A stretch of 64,000 nucleotides of DNA, from contig NZ_QQTO01000037.1 of assembly GCF_003351345.1 (NCBI RefSeq), positions 247,501 to 311,500 on the forward strand, in the 5' to 3' direction. Positions 55,431 to 64,000 of this stretch are shown here, piece after piece. The translations under genes and the position numbers were made by a program. Source of the stretch: Allobosea caraganae (lineage in GTDB: Bacteria > Pseudomonadota > Alphaproteobacteria > Rhizobiales > Beijerinckiaceae). The notes beneath the pieces are model-generated. The model did not search any database, was not told the origin of the DNA, and worked only from the letters and a program-made list of their open reading frames with translations. Every line of letters starts with the position of its first letter. Within the stretch, counting starts at the first letter, position 1.

Positions 55431-55577
55431 GCCGTCATCCCGGACGGAGCCCCCGGGTCCGGCCCTTCGGCCGGCCCGAGGACAGGCTCCGCGAAGCTCC
55501 GGGATCCATCATAGAGCACAGGAGCCTTACGATGGATCCCGGAGCTGCGCCGCAAACGCGGCTTGTCCGGGATGACG
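55431..55577. repeat. Palindromic repeat element, family F5 (copy c, expanded)
   Basis: Arms gccgtcatcccggacggagc and gcttgtccgggatgacg, with gggatccatcatagagc / cttacgatggatcccgg inside, plus an extra G/C block near 55450-55495. It lies between the convergent LysR and mutT genes. Confidence 0.78.
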
Positions 55578-55618
55578 CGGTGAGGTTTCCGCTTAAGCGC
55601 AGCAGGCTCCAGGGAGCT

Positions 55619-56023
55619 TCAAGCCCCGAGCAGGTCGATCAGGTGCGGGATCAGCGGCTCGTCGGCTGGCGGCATGGCGAGGTCCTTGAGCTTGCCCGGA
55701 CGCAGCCATTTCAGCGCCTGGCCCTCGGCGGAGGTGACCGTGCCCTCCCAGCGCCGGCAGATATAGAGCGGCATCAGCAGGTGGAACTCGGGATAGGCGA
55801 AGCTGGCGAAGGTCAGCGGCGCCAGGCAATCCTCCTTCACCGTGATGCCGAGCTCCTCGCTCAATTCGCGGATCAGTGCCGGCTCGGGCCGCTCGCCGGG
55901 CTCCAGCTTGCCGCCGGGAAATTCCCACAGGCCGGCAAGCGCCTTGCCCTCCGGGCGCTGGGTGACGAGGACGCGGTTATCGGCATCGATCAGCGCGCAG
56001 GCGACGACGAAGAGCAGCTTCAC
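55619..56023 (-). CDS. mutT: 8-oxo-dGTP diphosphatase-like Nudix hydrolase
   Basis: 134-aa Nudix hydrolase that cleanses oxidised nucleotides. The complete Nudix box GGKLEPGERPEPALIRELSE plus ELGI is present at about 38-60, preceded by QRPEGKALAGLWEFPGGK, as in MutT. It starts at GTG 56023; no better ATG is near. It lies 7 bp after the lipoprotein gene on the same strand, in a run argJ, EamA, lipoprotein, mutT, all minus and overlapping or nearly so. The run is probably one operon. Confidence 0.9.
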   Translation of the reverse strand: MKLLFVVACALIDADNRVLVTQRPEGKALAGLWEFPGGKLEPGERPEPALIRELSEELGITVKEDCLAPLTFASFAYPEFHLLMPLYICRRWEGTVTSAEGQALKWLRPGKLKDLAMPPADEPLIPHLIDLLGA

Positions 56024-56030
56024 GGCAGGA

Positions 56031-56537
56031 TCATTTCCCGGAGAGGACGAGATGGACCGGCTCGGTCTCCTTGCCGGTCAGCGTGACCTTGTCATAGACG
56101 ACGCCGCCTTCGCGAATCCAGTCTTCCTCCTTGCCCCAGGTCACCGTGGTCATGACGAAATAATCGCCCGGCGCGACGTCCTTGAAGGCGAATCGGCCAT
56201 TCGATTCCGTCTTCGTCTCGCGGACATGTGCGTCATATTCAGCGTTGCGCTCCCCTTCCATCGGAAAGAAGCGGTGCGCGACGTAATAGCCCTCACCGAA
56301 AAGGTTCTTGAAGCGTTCGCGCGCAAAACCGGTCTGGGGCACGAGATAGACCACCTCGCCGGCCGCGTTGACGATCTGCCCGAGCGGGCGCGTCCGGAAG
56401 GCATGGCCGGTGATGACGCCCGTGCCGGGCTTCTTGATGAAAGCCGCTTCCGCGGCGGAGAACGCCACCGTCTCCGGTTTGCGCATGCAGCCTGCCAGCA
56501 GCAGCGCGGCGCAACACAACCCCAACACCCGCTTCAT
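56031..56537 (-). CDS. Putative lipoprotein
   Basis: 168-aa protein with a lipoprotein signal peptide (KRVLGLCCAALLLAGC; lipobox LAGC). A beta-rich body shows a carboxypeptidase-regulatory-like fold signature, TKTESNGRFAFKDVAPGDYF, in which GRFxFxDVxPGxY is typical of peptide-like sandwich domains. ATG 56537 follows GGGGGG-rich upstream sequence and overlaps the EamA stop as ATGA. The function is unknown; envelope attachment is inferred from the lipobox. Confidence 0.78.
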   Translation of the reverse strand: MKRVLGLCCAALLLAGCMRKPETVAFSAAEAAFIKKPGTGVITGHAFRTRPLGQIVNAAGEVVYLVPQTGFARERFKNLFGEGYYVAHRFFPMEGERNAEYDAHVRETKTESNGRFAFKDVAPGDYFVMTTVTWGKEEDWIREGGVVYDKVTLTGKETEPVHLVLSGK

Positions 56538-57472
56538 GCTGCCCCCCGGCCCATTCGCGATGTCGATACCAAGTAGACTCCCGCTAGGACAATGCAACCC
56601 CCGATTGCCTGCCGCAGCTCCAGCCTTTCGTCGAGCACGAGCACGACCATGATGGTCGCGACGGCCGGCACGAGATAACCGGTCATCGCCGCCCGCGTCG
56701 GCCCCGCCCGGCGGATCAGCTTCATGAAGATCGCCATCGGCACGGCGGTCGCGGCGAGCCCGAGCGCCAGCATGGCCGGCACGTGGTTCTGGATCGGCAC
56801 TAGGGCCGAAGGCCCGAGGAAGGCGAGCGTCAGCCCGAGCGCCGCAAGCCCCGACACCATCTGCTGGCCAAGCGCCAGCCGCGCCGGATCGCCCGCCGGC
56901 GCCGGCACGGCACGCGTATAGAGGTTGCCGATGGCATAGCCGAGCGTGACGCCCGCCATGGCGAGCACGCCGAGCGCCGTGCCGCCGCCCTCGACCAGGC
57001 GCGGCCCGATCAGCAGCGCCACGCCGGCCATGCCGAGCAGCACGCCGACGATGCGCCGGCCAGAGAGCCGCTCCTCGGCAAAGAGGACATGCGCGAAGAC
57101 CGCGGTCACCAAGGGCCCCGCCGCCTGGATCGCCGCCGGCCCGCTGGCGAGCTGCGTCAGCGCGTAGGCGACGAGCACGTTCGGCACCCAGCCATTGGTG
57201 GTGCCGAGCACGAGCCAGTGGCGCAACTCATGCCGGCGCGGCCAGGGCTTCTGTCCCAGCCAGATCACCCAGAGCGCCAGCGTGCCGGCACCGAACAGCC
57301 CACGCCCGGCCGCCACTGCCAGCGGCGCCACTTCCCCGTTCATCAGCTTGATGAACAGGAAGCTGCAGCCCCAGAAGAACGAACAGGCGAGGAGATTGCC
57401 GACGATGAAGGCCCGGCTTGGTTCGGCCGGGAAGGCTTTCTCAGGAGCGATAGTCACCGTTGATCTCGACAT
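56534..57472 (-). CDS. EamA/DMT-family transporter
   Basis: 312-aa membrane protein with ten predicted helices in two EamA halves (about 22-160 and 167-300), typical of drug/metabolite exporters. GYLVPAVATIMVVLVLDERL closes the second half, a recurrent EamA motif. It begins within the last 32 bp of argJ (a GTG at 57457 is an alternative start) and ends by overlapping the lipoprotein gene. The substrate is unknown; proximity to argJ is not enough to propose arginine. Confidence 0.87.
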   Translation of the reverse strand: MSRSTVTIAPEKAFPAEPSRAFIVGNLLACSFFWGCSFLFIKLMNGEVAPLAVAAGRGLFGAGTLALWVIWLGQKPWPRRHELRHWLVLGTTNGWVPNVLVAYALTQLASGPAAIQAAGPLVTAVFAHVLFAEERLSGRRIVGVLLGMAGVALLIGPRLVEGGGTALGVLAMAGVTLGYAIGNLYTRAVPAPAGDPARLALGQQMVSGLAALGLTLAFLGPSALVPIQNHVPAMLALGLAATAVPMAIFMKLIRRAGPTRAAMTGYLVPAVATIMVVLVLDERLELRQAIGGCIVLAGVYLVSTSRMGRGAA

Positions 57473-58691
57473 AGGCCTTGGTGAGGTCGCAGGTCCACAC
57501 GGTGGACTTGCCTCGGCCCAATCCGAGATCGGCGGTGATGACGATGTGCTCGCCCTTCATGTAGGTCGACACAGCCTCTTCATCGTAAGAGGGCGCCCGG
57601 GCTCCCTGCTTTGCGACGGTGATCTCGCCGAAGGAGATGTCGAGCCTGTCGCGGTCGGCCGGCTCGCCGGCCTTGCCGACGGCCATGACGATGCGGCCCC
57701 AATTGGCGTCCTCGCCGGCGACCGCGGTCTTGACCAGCGGCGAATTGGCGATCGAGAGCGCCACGCGCTTGGCCGAGCGCGACGACATCGCGCCCGCAAC
57801 CCGGACCTCGACGAACTTGCGCGCGCCCTCGCCGTCCTTGCAGACGAGATGCGCGAGTTCGAGCAGGACCGCGTTCAGCGCCCGCTTGAAGCCGGAGAGC
57901 CGGGCATCGTTGATCTCAGTGATTGTCGGCACGCCGCGCGCGGCCGCCTTGCCGGTAGCGAACAGCATCAGCGTGTCCGAGGTCGAGGTGTCGCTGTCGA
58001 CCGTCACGGCGTTGAACGAGCCCTTGACGCCCTTCGAGAGCAGCGCCTGCAGCACCGGCGCCGCGATCGGCGCATCGGTGAAGACGAAGGAGAGCATCGT
58101 CGCCATGTCGGGCGCGATCATGCCGGCGCCCTTGGCGATGCCAGCGATGACGACCTCGTGCCCGTCGATCTTCGCTTTCCGGGACAGCGCCTTCGGGAAG
58201 GTGTCGGTGGTCATGATCGCCTTGGCGGCGTCGATCCAGGGGCCCTCCGTGGCGCGCGCGGCGCAATCCTTCAGCACGCCCTCGAACTTGGTCGCGTCGA
58301 GCGGCTCGCCGATCACGCCGGTCGAGGCGATGAAGACCTCGTGGGGCTTGCAGCCGGCCGCCTTGGCGGCGATCTCGGCCGTCAGCTTGACCGAGTCGCG
58401 GCCCTTCAGGCCGGTGAAGGCGTTGGCATTGCCGGAATTGACGACGATCGCGCGGGCCTTGCCCTGGGCCAGGTTCTCGCGGCACCAGTCGACTGGGGCC
58501 GACGGGCATTTCGAGCGGGTGAAGACGCCGGCAGCCTGCGTGCCCTCGTCGAGCAGCATGAAGACCACGTCGGTGCGGCCCTTGTAGCGGATGCCGGCCT
58601 CGGCGGTGGCGAAGCGCACGCCGGGAACCGGCGGAACCTTGGGCTGGCGCTTGGGCGCGAGCGGCGAAACGGGAACATCCTTGCCGGCCAT
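57441..58691 (-). CDS. argJ: Bifunctional glutamate N-acetyltransferase/amino-acid N-acetyltransferase
   Basis: 416-aa self-cleaving enzyme of arginine biosynthesis, moving the acetyl group from N-acetylornithine to glutamate. The cleavage site and nucleophile lie in KGAGMIAPDMATML, with T198 as the expected new N-terminus; the family usually has Asn where this has Asp. The IMTTDTFPK motif near 159-167 and VVNSGNANAFTG are conserved. Length is normal. It heads a minus-strand run with EamA, lipoprotein and mutT genes. Confidence 0.95.
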   Translation of the reverse strand: MAGKDVPVSPLAPKRQPKVPPVPGVRFATAEAGIRYKGRTDVVFMLLDEGTQAAGVFTRSKCPSAPVDWCRENLAQGKARAIVVNSGNANAFTGLKGRDSVKLTAEIAAKAAGCKPHEVFIASTGVIGEPLDATKFEGVLKDCAARATEGPWIDAAKAIMTTDTFPKALSRKAKIDGHEVVIAGIAKGAGMIAPDMATMLSFVFTDAPIAAPVLQALLSKGVKGSFNAVTVDSDTSTSDTLMLFATGKAAARGVPTITEINDARLSGFKRALNAVLLELAHLVCKDGEGARKFVEVRVAGAMSSRSAKRVALSIANSPLVKTAVAGEDANWGRIVMAVGKAGEPADRDRLDISFGEITVAKQGARAPSYDEEAVSTYMKGEHIVITADLGLGRGKSTVWTCDLTKAYVEINGDYRS

Positions 58692-58884
58692 CGAGGCGTC
58701 TCCTCAAGCATGATGCCGAAAAGTGGGACGCGGTTTTCGGACCACATCATGCTCTTATATGCGGCGTCCGATGTGCCGCAGCAGCGGGAGGAAGACAAGC
58801 CGCGCCAAGAGCAGAACCGACCCAGCAGGGGAAAATTTCGAGCCCGCACGAGTTTGCAAATAGCAAATCCATGTAGCGCCGAGC

Positions 58885-58899
58885 ATAGCAATTTGCTAT
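58885..58899. promoter_or_regulatory. Palindromic operator ATAGCAA-N-TTGCTAT before the RelE toxin gene
   Basis: A perfect 7+1+7 palindrome lies 10 bp before the toxin start. Related half-sites (TTTGCAAA at 58853-58860 and AGCAAAT just after) lie upstream. Autoregulation by the antitoxin, through its XRE domain, is the likely meaning. Confidence 0.65.
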
Positions 58900-58908
58900 A
58901 CGCGAGCA

Positions 58909-59163
58909 GTGAAGCGGATCACCTACAGCAGGGACGCGATCAAGACGCTTCAGCGCATACCGGCGAACATCGCTGCCACCATCCGGGCGAAGGTCGAGCA
59001 ATACGCCGCCGAGCCGTCATCGCTGGCGAACAACGTCAAGGCCCTCAAGGGAGAGCCTGGATACTACCGCCTTCGGGTTGGGGATTGGCGCGTCGTATTC
59101 TCGGAGGATGGGCAGGTGATACTCATCGTCCGGGTCGCCCCGCGCGGCTCGGCTTACGACTAG
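58909..59163 (+). CDS. RelE/ParE-family toxin
   Basis: 84-aa protein with the RelE fold signature: KRITYSRDAIKTLQRIPANI at the start, and YYRLRVGDWRVVFSEDGQVI plus the terminal RVAPRGSAYD, as in RelE/ParE toxins. The likely target is the ribosome-bound mRNA (RelE) or gyrase (ParE); the family cannot be split from sequence here. The start is GTG 58909, and the gene precedes its antitoxin by 9 bp. It is inserted between argJ and the parvulin gene, a block that is usually contiguous in related species. Confidence 0.88.
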   Translation: MKRITYSRDAIKTLQRIPANIAATIRAKVEQYAAEPSSLANNVKALKGEPGYYRLRVGDWRVVFSEDGQVILIVRVAPRGSAYD

Positions 59164-59172
59164 GAGGGACAA

Positions 59173-59556
59173 ATGGGCGCCCAGATCATCACCTCACCCA
59201 CGGGCGAACGGCTCGTCGTCCTGCCAGAGGCGGAATATCAGGCTCTGGTTGAGGCAGCCGAAGATGCTGCCGACATCTCAGCCATCGCCCGCTTCGAGCG
59301 CCGCCTCGCCGCCGGCGAGGAAGAGTTCGTCCCCTCGGAAATGGTCGATCGCATCCTGGCGGGCGAAAACGTCGTCCGCGTCTGGCGCGAGCATCGCGGC
59401 CTCACCGCCAGCGCGCTCGCAGAGAAGGCCGGCATCGCCCAGTCCTATCTGTCGCAGATCGAGACCGGCAAGCGCGAGGGCACGCTCCAGACGATGAAGA
59501 AGATCGCCGACGCGCTGAAGGTCACGGTCGACGATCTGATCCCGCGAGCGGAGTAA
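59173..59556 (+). CDS. Antitoxin with Phd/YefM-like N-terminus and XRE helix-turn-helix
   Basis: 127-aa antitoxin. The N-terminal part ITSPTGERLVVLPEAEYQAL resembles a toxin-binding Phd/YefM-like segment. The C-terminal part is an XRE/Cro helix-turn-helix, with REHRGLTASALAEKAGIAQS, YLSQIETGKREGTLQTMKK and TVDDLIPRAE. The toxin-first order and HTH antitoxin resemble HigBA-like modules. It probably binds the palindrome in front of the toxin gene. Confidence 0.85.
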   Translation: MGAQIITSPTGERLVVLPEAEYQALVEAAEDAADISAIARFERRLAAGEEEFVPSEMVDRILAGENVVRVWREHRGLTASALAEKAGIAQSYLSQIETGKREGTLQTMKKIADALKVTVDDLIPRAE

Positions 59557-59715
59557 ACCCCGCTGGCCCGCACAGAGGCCTTTTGAGAATTCGCTGGCGT
59601 GTGTCGATTGGCGCGGCTGTCGAGAACCGGAGCGGAGCGGACTTTGGTCCGTTAGCACCGGAAGCGCAGACGGCCGTGCCAAGCGGCCGCGCCAGTAGAA
59701 TTCACAAACAGCCGC

Positions 59716-60582
59716 TCAGGGCTTCTTCGGCTCGGCCGGTGCCGGGGCAGCGGGCGCCGGAGCCGCAGGCTTGTCCAGCCGCTCGATCTTGGCCTTCTCG
59801 CGCAGCGCCACGACGATGTCCTGCTGCGCCTTGCGCTCCAGGTACTGGTCGATCTGCGGCTTGACCTCCTCGAACTTCGGCAGCGGCTTGCTGCGCTTGT
59901 CCTCGAGCTTGATCACGTGCCAGCCGAACTGGCTCTTCACCGGGTCGGAGACCTGGCCCTTCTCGAGCTTGAAGGCGGCCTCGGCGAACTCGGGGACCAT
60001 GCGCTCCTTGGTGAACCAGCCGAGGTCGCCGCCCTCCTTGCCGGAGCCGGGATCCTTCGAGAGCTCGGCTGCGACCTTGGCGAAATCCTCGCCCTTCTTC
60101 AGGCGCTCGGCGACTTCCTTGGCCTTGGCCTCGTCCTCGACCAGGATGTGGCGTGCATGCACCTCTTCCTCGGGCGCCATCGTCTTGACGGTGTCGTCGA
60201 AGAGCTTCCTGGCGGCCTCGGGCGTCACCGCCTTCTTCGACTCGCGCGAGATGTATTCGTCGAGCAGGAGCTTGTCGCGCATATAGGCGAGGCGCGAGGC
60301 GAATTCCGGCGTCTCGGCGATCTTGGCGGCGGCGGCGGCCTTGGCGCCGAGCTTGAGGTCGACCAGGAAATTGACCAGCTCGTCGCGCTTGCGCTCCTCG
60401 GGGAGCTGGGCGAGCCGCTCCTGCAGGTCCTCGGTGGCGCTGGTCAGGTCGCGCTCGGTGATGTTCATGCCGTCGACCTTGGCGACGACCTTGTCCTGCT
60501 GGGCGAGCGCCGGCAGGGCAGCGAGGGGCGCGGCGGCCAGCGCGAGCCCGAGCGGCAGCAGGGCGAGACGGGACAATGTCAT
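59716..60582 (-). CDS. Periplasmic peptidyl-prolyl cis-trans isomerase (parvulin/PpiC type)
   Basis: 288-aa exported foldase. The signal peptide is TLSRLALLPLGLALAAAPLA, ending ALAQ. A SurA-like N-terminal domain (about 22-140) is followed by a parvulin domain at about 140-235 with VHARHILVEDEAKAKEVAER, GGDLGWFTKERMVPEFAEAA and QFGWHVIKLED. A Pro/Ala-rich tail follows. It helps outer-membrane or periplasmic proteins fold after export. It is divergent from secA, an arrangement conserved in Rhizobiales. Confidence 0.93.
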   Translation of the reverse strand: MTLSRLALLPLGLALAAAPLAALPALAQQDKVVAKVDGMNITERDLTSATEDLQERLAQLPEERKRDELVNFLVDLKLGAKAAAAAKIAETPEFASRLAYMRDKLLLDEYISRESKKAVTPEAARKLFDDTVKTMAPEEEVHARHILVEDEAKAKEVAERLKKGEDFAKVAAELSKDPGSGKEGGDLGWFTKERMVPEFAEAAFKLEKGQVSDPVKSQFGWHVIKLEDKRSKPLPKFEEVKPQIDQYLERKAQQDIVVALREKAKIERLDKPAAPAPAAPAPAEPKKP

Positions 60583-60922
60583 CGGGACGGCCTTTTGTTG
60601 ATGTCCGGAATGTTTTGCTCAGCGCTCCCTGCCAGTTGAACGCGGCAAAGGCAAGGCGATCGCGCCGCCAGGACGGTCCGCTCACGCGGGTTTGCGACGC
60701 TGCGCCGCGGCTCTTGGGGCGGCGCTCTTGGCACATGCCCCGGAAAACCCCACATGGCGTGCGAACCATGCCGCGTGATCCGCGTGCCGGCCTCGGCAAG
60801 GCAACGCTGGACCCCGCAACCGCACGCGTCTAAACACGCGGTCGAATTGAGATAATCCGGCTCCGCCGGCGCAGGATCATGACCATGCGCCGCCGGGGCC
60901 AGGCACCGAAAGAAGGCCAGAT
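60583..60922. other. Divergent parvulin-secA intergenic region
   Basis: 340 bp with no supported gene. A frame of 85 codons on the plus strand (60576-60833) has Arg-rich content and no ribosome-binding site. A small palindrome, ccggctccgccgg, lies near 60859, just before secA. It must hold the promoters of both genes. A long secA leader is possible, but I cannot identify an arrest peptide or riboswitch. Confidence 0.45.
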
Positions 60923-63706
<2,784 letters not shown>

Positions 63707-63729
63707 GGCGACACGCATCGTCGGTTATT

Positions 63730-63764
63730 GAAAAGGGCTCCAGTCGATGACTGGAGCCCTTTTC
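63730..63764 (+). terminator. Intrinsic terminator of secA
   Basis: A perfect 16-bp stem (GAAAAGGGCTCCAGTC with GACTGGAGCCCTTTTC) and a GAT loop begin 24 bp after the secA stop; tcgtttgcg follows. The A-tract on the left and T-tract on the right also allow bidirectional function. Confidence 0.92.
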
Positions 63765-63801
63765 GTTTGCGCTGAAAAATCCGTCCGCATGGCGAAGGCT
63801 G

Positions 63802-63963
63802 GCGCGGGGAACCCCTCTCCCGAATGGGAGAGGGGCAGGAGTGAGGCCCGCCGCCAGACGTTTGTAGTAGTCACCTAACCGCGGCTCCGGTCAGCGTCAC
63901 TGGATTGTACGGCGGGCCCTCATCCGCCCCTACCGGGGGCGCCTTCTCCCATCCGGGAGAAGG
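63802..63963. repeat. Chimeric palindromic element (F1-like left, F2-like right)
   Basis: The left arm gcgcggggaacccctctccc and the interior cacctaaccgcggctcc match family F1. The right side, ccctcatccgcccctaccgg and gccttctcccatccgggaga, resembles family F2. It lies just after the secA terminator. Confidence 0.75.
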
Positions 63964-64000
63964 AAGAGAAGCGGCGCGTCCCCAAAGCGTCGACACGAAA

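Noticed and set aside
58700..58880. A tRNA or small RNA gene between argJ and the RelE toxin
   Set aside because: AT-rich stretches and hairpins are present, but there is no cloverleaf with a T-loop GTTCRA and acceptor pairing, nor a clear terminator.
60576..60833. A possible secA-leader peptide or SecM-like gene
   Set aside because: No ribosome-binding site, no signal peptide or arrest motif, and Arg-rich composition. It overlaps the parvulin start on the other strand.

Overview
The window is GC-rich DNA, roughly two-thirds G+C by eye, with tightly packed genes. It comes from the chromosome of an alphaproteobacterium, most likely a member of the Hyphomicrobiales such as Bosea or a near relative. 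The genus is an inference from gene content and order: secA divergent from a parvulin gene with argJ and mutT beyond it, CobW-GTPase next to a WD40 gene, a fused indolepyruvate oxidoreductase, TRAP-TAXI with DUF1850, and CtrA-like boxes. I see no rRNA, tRNA, CRISPR array, phage or insertion-sequence transposase. The window is ordinary chromosome with small accessory inserts.

Layout. 1-6.8 kb: cell-envelope genes (secreted-protein fragment, lytic transglycosylase, galE, galU, an outer-membrane beta-barrel, KdsD-type isomerase). 7-15.9 kb: housekeeping (serA, NfeD/SPFH pair, MarR with a divergent alpha/beta hydrolase, hemH, an orphan HELLH protein, a Tat-exported metallophosphatase, ung). 16-25.8 kb: a minus-strand operon with a complete branched-chain-type ABC importer flanked by two CoA ligases, suggesting uptake and CoA activation of an aromatic or fatty acid. 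26-32.7 kb: DUF4239 protein, MFS exporter, Crp/Fnr regulator and a single-chain indolepyruvate ferredoxin oxidoreductase. 32.9-39.5 kb: DUF1007 and a NicO nickel/cobalt transporter facing a cobalt-type nitrile hydratase, an amidase and a gamma-glutamyltransferase-like protein. 40-45.5 kb: TRAP-TAXI transporter and a periplasmic glucan protein. 45.5-51.8 kb: BrnTA module, then a zinc locus (small His-rich peptide, ABC ATPase, permease, binding protein, CobW GTPase, WD40 protein, small protein) with Zur-like boxes. 52-64 kb: YcaQ-like protein, MDR dehydrogenase with divergent LysR, mutT, lipoprotein, EamA exporter, argJ, a RelE/antitoxin module, parvulin and secA.

The most unusual feature is a dense population of long imperfect palindromes: about 23 elements of at least six sequence families, each about 80-250 bp, nearly all between genes. 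One element sits inside another family's copy, whose uninterrupted paralog elsewhere in the window marks the insertion point. Another is read in frame through the N-terminus of the NicO transporter gene. These look like non-autonomous mobile palindromes (compare REP/RAYT and Rickettsia palindromic elements, established examples) that also supply hairpins at gene ends. Other notable items are a (His-Asp)n tract at the N-terminus of nitrile hydratase alpha, the His-rich peptide under a Zur-like site, and perfect palindromic operators upstream of the indolepyruvate oxidoreductase, marR and relE genes.
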